Shown one piece after another: positions 43,186 through 53,400 of a stretch of DNA of 64,000 nucleotides. The translations under genes were made by a program, and so were the position numbers. Source of the DNA: Chitinophaga pendula (lineage in GTDB: Bacteria; Bacteroidota; Bacteroidia; Chitinophagales; Chitinophagaceae); the NCBI RefSeq assembly GCF_020386615.1, contig NZ_CP077769.1, positions 3,162,001 to 3,226,000 of the forward strand, read 5' to 3'. The first letter of the stretch is position 1. Each line of letters starts with the position of its first letter. A model generated the notes under the pieces. It saw only the letters and a list, made by a program, of their open reading frames with translations, was not told the DNA's origin and did no database searches.

Positions 43186-44250
43186 TTAGTAGGTTATTTT
43201 GGATTTGCCATTATCGACTGCTTTTACGAATTTGATGAGGCCTTTCATATATATTTCCTGGTCATCGTATGTGCAGGCGTGGCTGCCATTGGGGCAATAG
43301 AGGAAGCTTCCTTTCTGTACCTGCGTGGACATCCATTTCATATGTTCGGGGTCCATGGTATCGTATTTGGCACCGATCGTAAGAACAGGGACATACAATT
43401 TTTTCAGGTCTGCTTTTCTATCCCATTTTTCCAGTTTGCCGGAGATACCGAATTCGCTGGGCCCCTGCATGGTAACGTAGAGGGATTGATTGATCTTGGA
43501 GAAGGAGCGGCTGAGTGGTTCCGGCCATTGTGCTACCGGGATACGGCAAATGTGTTTTTCGTAGAAGTTAGGCATGAGTAGTTGCATGTAGCGGGGATTT
43601 TCGAAATCACCTTTTGCTTCGATGTCACGGATCTCTTTGAGCACCTGAGGGTCCAGTTGTTTGGACAGTACTTCATCGGCGTATCGCTGGTAGTCGGGGG
43701 CGCTGCACATCATATCGGAGATGATCAATCCTTTGAGGTGTTGTTGGTATTTGAGGGCGTAGTCGAGGCCCAGGATCCCGCCCCAGGAGTGACCGAGGAG
43801 GTAGAAATTGTCTTTATCGAGTTTGAGGGCCTGGCGTATTTGTTCTACTTCTTCTACGAACCGGGGCAGGTCCCAGAGGGAGGTATCTTTAGGATTGTCG
43901 GAGTTGCCGCAGCCCAGCTGATCGTAGTAGATGAATTCGATGCCTTCAGCGGGGAGGAAGCTTTCAAAACACTCAAAATATTCGTGTGTGGCGCCGGGGC
44001 CGCCATTGAGCAGGAGCATTTTGATGGTGGGGTTATTGCCCACCCGTTTGGTCCATATGTTGAAGGTGCCTTTGGGTGTTTTGATCGGGATGACCTGTAC
44101 GCCCCCTGTTTTTAGTCCTGTGGAGGGGTCGGTGAGGTATTCTTTTAGGGAGACCTCTTTAGCGTTCTTTTGCTGGGCATTTGCGGCGGAGTACAGACCG
44201 CTTGTACAAGCGGCCAGGGCGGCTGTTAATAGCACGATGTTTTTCTTCAT
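43186..44250 (-). CDS. Proline iminopeptidase-like alpha/beta hydrolase (S33)
   Basis: 354 residues with a signal peptide (ends NAQQ, near 25). The opening strand LLLNGGPGATHEYFE is a variant of the HGGPG motif of proline iminopeptidases, with Asn for His. The nucleophile is in LLGHSWGGILG, the acid in GAKYDTMDP, the His in NGSHACTY. It probably removes N-terminal residues from peptides in the periplasm. It lies in tandem with another alpha/beta hydrolase, 34 nt apart. Confidence 0.87.
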   Translation of the reverse strand: MKKNIVLLTAALAACTSGLYSAANAQQKNAKEVSLKEYLTDPSTGLKTGGVQVIPIKTPKGTFNIWTKRVGNNPTIKMLLLNGGPGATHEYFECFESFLPAEGIEFIYYDQLGCGNSDNPKDTSLWDLPRFVEEVEQIRQALKLDKDNFYLLGHSWGGILGLDYALKYQQHLKGLIISDMMCSAPDYQRYADEVLSKQLDPQVLKEIRDIEAKGDFENPRYMQLLMPNFYEKHICRIPVAQWPEPLSRSFSKINQSLYVTMQGPSEFGISGKLEKWDRKADLKKLYVPVLTIGAKYDTMDPEHMKWMSTQVQKGSFLYCPNGSHACTYDDQEIYMKGLIKFVKAVDNGKSKITY

Positions 44251-44461
44251 AAAAATAATGGTTGGTTGGTTTTAGTTAGACGCAAATATCTGCCAGACTG
44301 GGTTACAAGATTGCTAATTTAACATTATTTAACCCTTTTACCAGGGGGATTTCCCGATTATGGCGTTTATAACAACAGCATATCCTTTATATCCGACTGT
44401 TACATGAGGTATTACAACGACGATCTCTTACAGCCCTGACCTTGTTAAACAGCTTTCCATT

Positions 44462-45061
44462 TTATATTTCGATGGCATTACATCCTTTTTCCCAGGCGTG
44501 TTCTTTGATGCCGGGGATGGCGGTGCCCTCGACTCTGGCGACGGTGATGTCTGTGATACCGATATGTGCGAGTACTGCTTTGAGATAGGGTACTACGAAG
44601 TCGTATGATTGCATGGGGCCATCGGAATATACGGCACCGGAGGACATGGCGATGTAGGTTTTTTTCCCTTTTACAAGGCCTTCGAAGCCATTTTCAGTAT
44701 AGCGGAATGTCAGGCCGACTCTTATGAGGTGGTCGATCCATATTTTAAGGGAGGAGTGTATGCCATAGTTGTATAAGGGGGCGCCGATCACGATGATATC
44801 TGCGTCCATGACCTCTTGTACGACCTGATCGGATTCTTTGTTTTTTGCTTGTTGGGCAGGTGTTCTTTTGTCGGCTGGTGTGAGGAATGCACTTACGTGG
44901 TCGTCATCCAGGTGCGGCAGTGGGCGTTTGGTGAGGTCTGTTTCCAGCAGTATGCTGTCCGGATAGCGGGCCTGTAGTTTGCTGACGATGACATTTCCCA
45001 GCTGGATGCTGAAAGAGAGGCTGCCTCTTGGGCTGGACATGACGTGCAGTATTTTTTTCAT
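44462..45061 (-). CDS. azoR: FMN-dependent NADH-azoreductase
   Basis: 199 residues, typical for AzoR. It is a flavodoxin-fold quinone/azo reductase that uses NADH and FMN. The phosphate-binding PRGSLSFS loop, the APLYNYGIHSSLKIWIDH helix (FMN ring and dimer contacts) and GAVYSDGP are visible. Cytosolic, alone, without recognised regulator. Confidence 0.9.
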   Translation of the reverse strand: MKKILHVMSSPRGSLSFSIQLGNVIVSKLQARYPDSILLETDLTKRPLPHLDDDHVSAFLTPADKRTPAQQAKNKESDQVVQEVMDADIIVIGAPLYNYGIHSSLKIWIDHLIRVGLTFRYTENGFEGLVKGKKTYIAMSSGAVYSDGPMQSYDFVVPYLKAVLAHIGITDITVARVEGTAIPGIKEHAWEKGCNAIEI

Positions 45062-45225
45062 ACAAATACCTTGTGATTAAAGAATGTTGATCTAATAGCG
45101 GCGTTGTGCCATTGTTACTATGACGAATGGGGCGGCTGTTATTTGGACAAGGAGGCTTTTATTTTTTGACGCTACCGGAGGTGATGTGGCGGTGATGATT
45201 TTTATTAAATTGTGAAAAAGCGACT

Positions 45226-46857
45226 ATGAAGTTTTTCATCAATGAAAGTGATCAGATCGTCCATGAAAGTATAGACGGGTTATTGGCGAATCCTTTATTA
45301 GCGAAGCTCGGGAGTTTCCCGGCAGTGCGGGTGGTGCTTCGTCGTGACTGGGATAAGTCGCGGGTGGCGATCGTATCGGGAGGCGGCTCGGGTCATGAGC
45401 CTGCGCATGCTGGTTTTGTGGGGAAGGGGATGCTGACGGCGGCGGTATGCGGGGATATCTTTGCGTCTCCCTCTGTAGATGCGGTATTATCGGCTATACT
45501 GGCGGTTACGGGGCCTGCGGGCTGCCTGTTGGTGATCAAAAACTATACGGGGGATCGTCTGAATTTCGGCTTGGCGGCGGAGCAGGCCCGTGCGTTGGGT
45601 TATAAGGTAGCGACGGTGACGGTGAACGATGATATTGCGTTGGGGAAGGACGTTAACCGGCGGGGGCTGGCAGGTACGCTGTTCGTGCATAAGGTAGCGG
45701 GGCAGCTGGCGGAGGAGGGGCGATCTTTGGAGGAAGTGGCAGCTGTTGCGCAAGGTGTTATTGACCGGACGATCTCTATCGGGTTGTCGTTGACGGAGTG
45801 TGCTCTTCCGGGCAGGGCGCATGCTCCGCGGCTGGGTGCGGAAGAGGCGGAATTGGGGTTGGGCATACACGGCGAGCCCGGGGCGGCGATAGTACCCTAT
45901 GCTGCTGCGGACCAGCTGATGTCGCAGGCAATGACGGTATTGGCTGGTTATCTGCCCGCAGCAAACGGGCGGTATGCGATGTTGTTGAACAATATGGGCG
46001 GTGTGAGCCCTATTGAGATGCAGTTGTTGGTACAATCTTTCCGTAAGACGGCGTTAGCGGAGCAGGTAGTGTACATTACGGGGCCCGGAGCGTTTATGTC
46101 TTCTATCAATATGAACGGTTTTTCTGTGTCGCTGGTATTGCTGGATGATACTATTGAGCGGGCGTTGCTGGCGCCGGCGGCACCTGTGCACTGGCAGCTG
46201 CATGCTTTTTCTGCCCCGCAGGAGGTGGAGGCCCCTACCCTTCCTCCTATTCATGCTTTTGCGCCCTCGGTGCAACCGGCTGTGCAGTTGGTTATCCAGG
46301 TGATTGGGCAGTTGCTGGTGGATTCGGAAGAAGCGATCAATGCATTGGATGGTAAGGTAGGCGACGGTGATGCCGGTTCTACTTTTTCGTTAGCGGGCAA
46401 ACGGTTGCTGGCGCAGGGAGATCAGTTACCATTTGCGGATACCGGCGCTTTGTTGCTAACGATAGGGCGGTTGCTGGCGAGGGAAGCCGGAGGTTCCAGC
46501 GGCGTGTTGTTATCGATATTATTTACGGCTGCCGGCAATGCCTATACGGTGGATCCCGACTGGCGAAAGGCTTTGGTAGCGGGATTAGCACAAATGAAGG
46601 CCTTGGGCGGAGCGAAGCCCGGGGACCGTACGATGGTGGATGCGCTGGAGCCGGCGCTTACGGCGTTAGCACAACATGCCTCGCTGGCTACGGTGGCGGC
46701 GCGGGCACGTGCCGGTGCGGAGCACACTAAAAGCATCACGCATACACAATTTGGCCGTTCTTCCTATTTACCGGCGGCGATCCTGCAGGATGTTCCCGAT
46801 CCGGGAGCGGAGATCGTAGCCCGGGTATTTGAGCAGCTGGCGGCTGTCATCAGATAA
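45226..46857 (+). CDS. Dihydroxyacetone (glycerone) kinase, DhaK-DhaL fusion
   Basis: 543 residues. The N-terminal DhaK domain (about 1-330) carries SGGGSGHEPAHAG (Lys/Gly substrate loop) and His215 (GIHGEPG), the likely covalent substrate-binding histidine. The C-terminal DhaL domain (about 360-543) has the metal-binding GDGDAGSTF motif and GASSG-like AGGSSG helix. Because DhaK and DhaL are fused it is an ATP-dependent enzyme, not a PTS-linked one. It phosphorylates dihydroxyacetone, feeding glycolysis. Monocistronic. Confidence 0.93.
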   Translation: MKFFINESDQIVHESIDGLLANPLLAKLGSFPAVRVVLRRDWDKSRVAIVSGGGSGHEPAHAGFVGKGMLTAAVCGDIFASPSVDAVLSAILAVTGPAGCLLVIKNYTGDRLNFGLAAEQARALGYKVATVTVNDDIALGKDVNRRGLAGTLFVHKVAGQLAEEGRSLEEVAAVAQGVIDRTISIGLSLTECALPGRAHAPRLGAEEAELGLGIHGEPGAAIVPYAAADQLMSQAMTVLAGYLPAANGRYAMLLNNMGGVSPIEMQLLVQSFRKTALAEQVVYITGPGAFMSSINMNGFSVSLVLLDDTIERALLAPAAPVHWQLHAFSAPQEVEAPTLPPIHAFAPSVQPAVQLVIQVIGQLLVDSEEAINALDGKVGDGDAGSTFSLAGKRLLAQGDQLPFADTGALLLTIGRLLAREAGGSSGVLLSILFTAAGNAYTVDPDWRKALVAGLAQMKALGGAKPGDRTMVDALEPALTALAQHASLATVAARARAGAEHTKSITHTQFGRSSYLPAAILQDVPDPGAEIVARVFEQLAAVIR

Positions 46858-46888
46858 ATCCATATTCTTTTGCTTTATTGATCATCAT

Positions 46889-47311
46889 CACTACATTGCC
46901 GACCTGGAATACCGGACGAATAAGACCTTCACACAAGCCAACCTGGTGGCGCAAATGAACTTTGAGGAATGGGAGGATGTGGTTGTGAGTGCGGACGGAA
47001 GTAAGTTAGCTTTTGCCGGCGGAAAACATATCTGGATAATGAATGTTGACGGGAGTGGGTTGACACAGGTGACGGACAGTGACCAGGTGGAGGTGGCGCC
47101 TACGTTTTCGCCTGACGGTAAATTGCTGGTATTGGGCACTGGTTACCGGATCACGGGGCCATTCGGGCATCTGTGGTACCTGGTTATCATTCCTGCTGAC
47201 GGCAAAAAATATAATGTCACAGACGGGCGCATGGTATTGCCGGTACAGCCACTTATTCTTGATAAAGAGACGAGGCCGGAGGCAGCGAGTGGGAATATGT
47301 TATGGCGTTAG
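46889..47311 (+). pseudogene. Truncated TolB/PD40-type propeller fragment
   Basis: The frame after the kinase gene encodes propeller-blade motifs: VVVSADGSKLAFAGGKHIWIMNVDGSG and PTFSPDGKLLVLG, typical of PD40/TolB-like repeats. The first ATG in the frame is at 46955 (119 codons), and the frame is open back into the kinase gene. It holds barely two blades and no signal peptide, so I read it as the remnant of a larger gene that lost its front. It could still be a short expressed protein. Confidence 0.45.
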
Positions 47312-47851
47312 TGATCGAAAAGTATTTATAGTGCACGGGCGTCCTGAGGGGGGGCCGTTTTTTGTTAGGTACCGATATCCCGATAGGTGTGAGTAAATAA
47401 AAATTTTGATACAATTACTTTTTTCTCTTTCTTTACGATGAGAATTGTTTAAAGACCCTTAGCCCAAATCATACGACATTTTTTTTCCGATCATTAACAG
47501 TTCCGTGCAATTCAAGTTTTGAAATCCAAGTACCAGCAAAAACAACGATGTTTCATCACTAGAGCATGTATCTAACGAGCAGAACCGATGGCCGACGATG
47601 AGCAGTATATCTGTTCTTGAAGTCAGGTTACAACAATATTTTATCAACCAAACAACTAAAGTATCCAGTTAGCCCTATACAATTGAGTCTACCTGGTAAG
47701 ACGATGTATTGCAAATTTCCTTTTTTCCCCAATGTTGCATATGGCACAAAACGGCTTGTACCTGTTATCTGCGTGTATGCGGATATGTCATGGATAAGCC
47801 ACTAGTGAAAGTATATATCAATCACTGTTCAAAACCCAAATCCACTCCGAC
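47312..47851. other. AT-rich intergenic region
   Basis: 540 bp. The base composition is noticeably more AT-rich than that of the surrounding genes. I see no gene, no clear promoter and only a weak terminator-like GC/T stretch near 47337-47365. Short open frames show no family features. Confidence 0.5.
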
Positions 47852-48763
47852 ATGAAAAAACTATTTCTCGGTTTCATTGCAGTGCTGGCCCTTACTGTGG
47901 TGAGTATTGTATCCTGTAAGAAAAGCGAACAAACGCCTATCAGCACTCCTGCTGACAATGACATTGTATTGTTAGGCAACTACATTCCTTTTAGCTACAA
48001 CGTTAATGGAAAAGAAGATGCAACGGTAGGTTTCTTACAATCTGCTCAACCTTTCAGCGTAGATCCTTCTAAAGCTGCTAACGGCGCTTATGTAGATCTA
48101 TTGAAAGCTGGTATTGACAAGTCTACTCCGGTAGAAGTGTATGTGTACAGAAACACCAGAACGATTGCTAAAGTAAAGCCAGCTTCTGATGAGGCGATGG
48201 CGAGATATCGTCAGGCGTTGGTGGCTCCTGCTAAAACAGAAGCGCTGCCTACTATTCCCAGCGAGGCTGCCTTGACTACGCTGTTCAATCAGTTGAAGGC
48301 TGCTCCGATTCCTTTCAAATTTGCTTCTGACGGTTGTTATGCACGTGCACACAAGATGCGTCAGATGATCCTAGCTGCTGGTTATGATGCAGACAAACTG
48401 TTTGTATATGGTAATCTGGCTGCTTCTACCGGTACTTGTTGTGTAAGCTGGTCTTACCATGTAGCGCCGCTGGTAAACGTTAAAACTGCGAATGGTACTG
48501 TACAGCAACGTATCCTTGATCCCTCATTGTTCACTGCTCCGGTAGCTGTTAGCACTTGGTTGAATGCCTGCCGCAACACCGGTTGTGTATCTACCGCTAA
48601 TTACACTACTACCCGTCAGATGCCTGGCGCTGTGTATTTCATTGCTTCTACCGGTAACAGTCCGTTGTATGATAACAGCTATGCTCACACTAACTGTGTA
48701 ATTGCCGGTTATACTGGTCTGGTTGGTTGTGGTATTCCTCCTACCTTAAACTGTCCGCTGTAA
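47852..48763 (+). CDS. Protein-glutaminase lipoprotein (protein deamidase)
   Basis: 303 residues. The lipoprotein signal ends SIVSC (Cys22), a pro-like region follows to about 150, then a domain that matches Chryseobacterium protein-glutaminase as I recall it: DGCYARAHKMRQ, STGTCCVSWSYHVA, RILDPSLF, and the late YDNSYAHTNCV. Catalytic Cys162, His203 and Asp223 are in place. It converts side-chain glutamine in proteins to glutamate with release of ammonia. Being lipidated it would act on the cell surface or periplasm rather than freely secreted. Codon use (many GCT, ACT) differs from neighbours, fitting high expression or transfer. It is alone, and a hairpin terminator follows. Confidence 0.88.
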   Translation: MKKLFLGFIAVLALTVVSIVSCKKSEQTPISTPADNDIVLLGNYIPFSYNVNGKEDATVGFLQSAQPFSVDPSKAANGAYVDLLKAGIDKSTPVEVYVYRNTRTIAKVKPASDEAMARYRQALVAPAKTEALPTIPSEAALTTLFNQLKAAPIPFKFASDGCYARAHKMRQMILAAGYDADKLFVYGNLAASTGTCCVSWSYHVAPLVNVKTANGTVQQRILDPSLFTAPVAVSTWLNACRNTGCVSTANYTTTRQMPGAVYFIASTGNSPLYDNSYAHTNCVIAGYTGLVGCGIPPTLNCPL

Positions 48764-48891
48764 TAGATAGATATCAGATGTTCCGGTAGGTATGTGATCT
48801 GCTGGCGGGGTACTGCTTATCTGCCATATGAAGACAGCTACCAGTTAGCGGATAGGTATTGATACGGGCATCCTGGAAACGATCTTTTGTA

Positions 48892-48936
48892 CGGGGTCTG
48901 CTATTGGTTTATACCGATAGGCAGACCCTGTTGTTA
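48892..48936 (+). terminator. Terminator of the protein-glutaminase gene
   Basis: GGGTCTGC (48894-48901) pairs with GCAGACCC (48921-48928), with further pairing inside and a T-rich tail. It is about 130 bp from the stop codon. Confidence 0.65.
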
Positions 48937-49027
48937 TTAGCGATGGGATTTGCAAAGTTTGAGGTTATTTGATATTATTGCAAGGTATGCCATGTACTGT
49001 GAGGCGTATTCATTTAACCATCCTACT

Positions 49028-49399
49028 ATGCAAAACAAACGTGTTGTTGTAGACGCGCTCTTTCAACAATTTCCTGAGATCCGTTATACTGCCATCTATG
49101 AGGCAGGGGATCTGTATTTACAGCAAAGGCAGCAAACGGCCGATAGTTCTGCGGCAGAAACAGATAAGTACGAAGAGCTGTTGGTAAACCCGGCGGTATT
49201 GTTATTAGCCCGGCAGCGAGGCAATATTGACTGTGGTGGTTTAAGGCATATCGTTATTGCGTACGGTCCTTTTTACCAGCTTATAAAGGAGATACGCGGC
49301 GGACATATATCTATTTGTCTGGCTATTCAATCTGATCTGAACACTTTACCGCTGCGTATCTTTTCGTTTTTAGCGGAGCAGTATCCTGGGCTGTTGTGA
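49028..49399 (+). CDS. Small protein of unknown function, possibly Roadblock/LC7-like
   Basis: 123 residues from the ATG at 49028. No signal or membrane segment. The alternating pattern YTAIYEAGDLYLQQR, RHIVIAYGPFYQLIKEIRGGHISICLAIQSD resembles the profilin-like Roadblock/LC7 fold, but the similarity is loose. It ends 8 nt from the convergent PorP/SprF gene with no visible terminator. Confidence 0.6.
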   Translation: MQNKRVVVDALFQQFPEIRYTAIYEAGDLYLQQRQQTADSSAAETDKYEELLVNPAVLLLARQRGNIDCGGLRHIVIAYGPFYQLIKEIRGGHISICLAIQSDLNTLPLRIFSFLAEQYPGLL

Positions 49400-49407
49400 G
49401 TGTTGGT

Positions 49408-50463
49408 TTAGAAGCGTGGGCACAGGGATTGACGGCGTTCGCTGAGGCGGTTGTTAAGGAAGTCGCGGAAAGAGAGTGTCAATTCGAAGCCTCCTCTATG
49501 CTGGGCAGCTGCTGCCAGCTTATCGATATTGACATCATAGCTAAGGCCCAGTGCAAATTTGCCTTGCTGTACTTGTATAACGGGGATGATAGCATCATTC
49601 AGCCGATATAACAATCCTGCTGTAAATTTCTGTTCGTCAGCGCCGATGAAGAGATCGCGGCTAAACATGGCACCTATCTGCAAGGTGCTGATACCTGCTG
49701 GTGAGAAGTTTTTCCCATATTGTTTGAAGTAGTCGGCGTATAGAATGATGCGGTCGGTTTCGCTGGTAGGTGCGGAAAGGCCGGCATTTAAGGCCAGTTT
49801 ACTATTGAGGGTGATTGTTTTTCCATCGAAGAAGCCGACTTTAGGGCGGGTGATGTGGAACATTCCCACGCCAACGAAATAATTCACTTCTTCTTTGAAG
49901 ACGCCATTATAACTGATACCGGTAGAGAGGTCGAAGTAGTTGACGCTGGTGTTGTTGAACACCTGGCGAGAGGAAGGCAGGACGCTGAAGGTGCCATTAC
50001 TTCCGGATACGAACTGGTCGTTGAAGACCAGTTTGGAAGGATCAAAACGCTGTTGCAGTATGCCACCCATAAATCCCAGTGACAAGTAGGAATTTTTCTC
50101 GCGGCTCAGGGGCAGGCTGTAGTTGATGGCAGGCATGATCTGGGTGGTGCTGAATTCGGAGGAGCCGGCTACATCTCTGAGTAGCTGGAGGCCGAGGGTT
50201 ATGTTGTCGTCGCTGGCGATGTTGGCCGGTAGTTTGACCTCTGTGCTGAGGCCGAAGGTCCTGTAAGGGATGGTTACACTTTGCCATTGATTGCGGTAGG
50301 AGCCGGTGAGACGAACGTCGCCGGTGAAGATACCTGCCAAGGCGGGATTGCGTAATAACGGCTGGTCATAGAACTGAGAGAAGCCGACATCCTGTGAGCG
50401 GATCACCTTTGCTATTGTACAGCTTATCAACAGCAGGCAGCATATTTTATATAAACGTCCCAT
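49408..50463 (-). CDS. PorP/SprF family type IX secretion outer membrane protein
   Basis: 351 residues with a signal peptide ending IRSQ (near 24). DVGFSQFYDQPLLRNPALAG just after it is the hallmark of the PorP/SprF family, an outer membrane barrel that handles export or anchoring of T9SS cargo with a type B sorting domain. The rest shows barrel strands with alternating aromatics. It starts 12 nt behind the giant adhesin gene, the usual gene order for an SprB-like adhesin and its partner. Confidence 0.92.
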   Translation of the reverse strand: MGRLYKICCLLLISCTIAKVIRSQDVGFSQFYDQPLLRNPALAGIFTGDVRLTGSYRNQWQSVTIPYRTFGLSTEVKLPANIASDDNITLGLQLLRDVAGSSEFSTTQIMPAINYSLPLSREKNSYLSLGFMGGILQQRFDPSKLVFNDQFVSGSNGTFSVLPSSRQVFNNTSVNYFDLSTGISYNGVFKEEVNYFVGVGMFHITRPKVGFFDGKTITLNSKLALNAGLSAPTSETDRIILYADYFKQYGKNFSPAGISTLQIGAMFSRDLFIGADEQKFTAGLLYRLNDAIIPVIQVQQGKFALGLSYDVNIDKLAAAAQHRGGFELTLSFRDFLNNRLSERRQSLCPRF

Positions 50464-50474
50464 GCGTAATATGA

Positions 50475-53400
50475 TTAGAATAAGGTAACGTTACCTTTAT
50501 AAGTATAAGGGATACCATTTTCGCAGATCACTTCTACCGTGTATACGTATACGCCGGTATCTGCCGGTTTACCATTGACCAGACCATTCCAGCCATGCTC
50601 TGTGCTATTGGGCGGGAAGTTGGTACGTTCGAACACTATTTTACCCCAGCGATTGAATACGCGGAAAGATTTCACGGTGGAGATACCTGTGGACCTCACC
50701 ATAAATATCCTGTTCTCCGGTACATTACCATTTGGTGCGAATGCGTTAGGGATGAATACCTGCGAGTTCTGACAAAGTGTTTTGATACATATTTGATCGG
50801 AGCTGCTACATCCATATATGTTAGTGACTTTGACGGTGTAGCAGATATCGTTCTTCACGGTGGTGATCACGGAGGCGCAGTTGGCGTCTTTGCACTCTAT
50901 GTCTTTTGCGGGCGTCCAGGTATAGTTCCTGATCGGCATTATGTTGGGTGAGGTTGCGTTGGTGATCACGGGGGATAAGGTCATTTTATATCCGGTGGGC
51001 AGGTTGAGTGTCTGCTCGGCGAATTGTACGACGGGGTACCCTCCTACCTGTATCAAGGTATCTGTTGAGACGCTGCAACCTGTCTGTGGTGAGGTGACGG
51101 TGACAGTATAAATGCCTCCATCTTCTATCCTGACCTTGTTGATCTGCACTTGAGGTGTGTTTGTTGGCAGCCCGGCGCCGGGACCTTTCCATAAGTATTG
51201 TAATGTACCATTTCCGGGTATGGCGCTGAAAGCCTGTAAGGAGAGATTGTCTCCTACGCAGAGGGGGGTACGGGTAGAGATGACTGGTTTGGAAGGCGCT
51301 TGTTGCACTTTGACTTCGAGGCTGGTTGCCTGGGAGATACAGTTGTTTTGTATCGCGTAAACGGCGTAGGTACCGGCATCTGCTAGTTTGACAGACGGGA
51401 AGGTGACTACGGTATTACGAATGGTGTCGGGTAAGGGGCCGAATGCCGGCCCGGCCCATACATAGGCGATATTACCCGCTTGGCCGCTGGTGGCGGAGAG
51501 TGCGGTCAATGTGAGCGGCATTCCTGTACAAAGCGGCGGGTTGTAGCCGGTTACAGGTGCTGCCGGCGGAGTAGGATCTTTTAGCGTGAATACATCTGGT
51601 ATCTGCTGAGAGGCGCAAGGACCATTTGTTTCTACATAGAAGTCAGTATAGGTGCCTGCAGTCAGCGACAAGGTCACTTCTCCTGCTGCGTTAGTGATGC
51701 CGGAGAAGGTACGGGCTACCTGCAAGCGTTTGAAGTGTACGGTGACTGGTGTATTGGGCAGGGCACCGTTGTTCAGATCTCTCAGTGTGAGGGTGATGGA
51801 GCCGGAAGGTATGCCACAAGCGGAAGGATGTTTGAAAGCGGTGGCGACGATCTTCGCGGTAGGGTGAACGACGGCGCGTATCTGTGATCTTGGGCTTTCG
51901 CAGCCATAACTGTTGGTCTGGCTGGCGTAGTATATGTATTGGGTTGCCTGTGTGGTATTGATCACCGGGGCTGTGCTCAGCGGTTGCTGTGCGGCGTCGT
52001 ACCAGTTGATGGTGGTACCTGGCAGCGGTGTAAAGGATAAGGGCGCTGGCGTAGTACCCATACAGCGATCCACGGTTATAGCGGCTGGTGCAGGCGTTAC
52101 CGGTTTGACGACCAGGGTCAGGTCAAACGGTGTTCCTGCGCACGGGTTCTTTACCGGATTCGTGGGGATGACTCTGACGGTGAGTGTCTGGCTGGTGGTA
52201 CCAGTATTGGTGTACGACAGTGACAGTACCGGGTTGGGACCGGTGAGCGAGCCGGCGGTCAAGCCGTTCATATTGGCCGGTAACGGTGCTGTCAGGGACC
52301 AGGTATAGGTGGTATTTGCGATCGTAGAAGCAGGCAGGTAAGTGGCTGTTTCTCCGGAGCAGATGGACTGGTTAGCGACCGGGAATGTCAGTACAGGCTT
52401 TGCCGTTATTTCTACGGTGGTGGTGATCTGGAAGCCAGGGCAAGGCAGTGAAGGGCTGATCGTATACGTTACGGTATAGCTACCCGGTGTGCTTGTGGCC
52501 GGATTGATCGCACCTGTAGCTGCGTTGATGGTAAGGCCGGCAGGGGCCGTAAAGGCGCCTCCGCCGGTACCTGTGAGTGATACTGGTTGCGGCGTATTAA
52601 TAGCATTACAGTAAGGGGACGCCGGATAGCTGATGGCTGCAACCGGTGCATCCATGACGGTAACGGTGGTGGTTGTATTGTAATCGGCGCAGCCCCCTGT
52701 GCCCGTTACGGTATAGCCGACAGTATATACGCCCGGTATGGCGCCGGCGGGGTTGATCTGGCCGGTGGCGGGATCTATCGGCAAGCCGGTAGCCGGTGTG
52801 ATGGCATAGGTCCCTCCTATTGTGCCGGTATGTGTTACTGCTACCGGCGGGTTAGGATTAGCCGGTGTGTTAGGCATGTTACATACGATGGCTGGCTGAT
52901 AGGCTATTGTGGCAGTCGGCGCTTGTGTGATGGTGACTGTCGTTGTCGTTTCAAATTCGTTACAAGGCGGATTGGCGGTGATCTTATAGGTCACGGTATA
53001 GGTGCCAGGAGTACTTGCTGACGGGTTGATCGCGCCGGTATTTGCATTGATGGCGAGGCCGGCAGGCGCAGTAAATGACCCTCCGCTGGTACCGGTGAGC
53101 GACACCGGTTGTGGTGTGTTAAGTGTATTACAATATGGTGATGCCGGGTAGCGGATAGTAGCTGTGGGAGCCGCTATCACGGTAACGGTGGTGGTCGTAT
53201 TAAAGTTGGCGCAGCCTCCTGTACCCGTTACGGTATACCCGATGGTATATACGCCTGGTATGGCGCCGGCGGGATTGATCTGGCCGGTGGCGGGATCTAT
53301 AGGCAACCCGTTAGCCGGTACGATGATATAAGATCCACCGGTGGTACCGGTAAATGTTACGGCTACCGGCAGATTGGGCGTGGATGGCGTATTAGCGGTA

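Noticed and set aside
47459..47805. Two opposed 62-codon frames in the AT-rich gap
   Set aside because: They have no signal, no family and no promoter. Chance frames are expected here.
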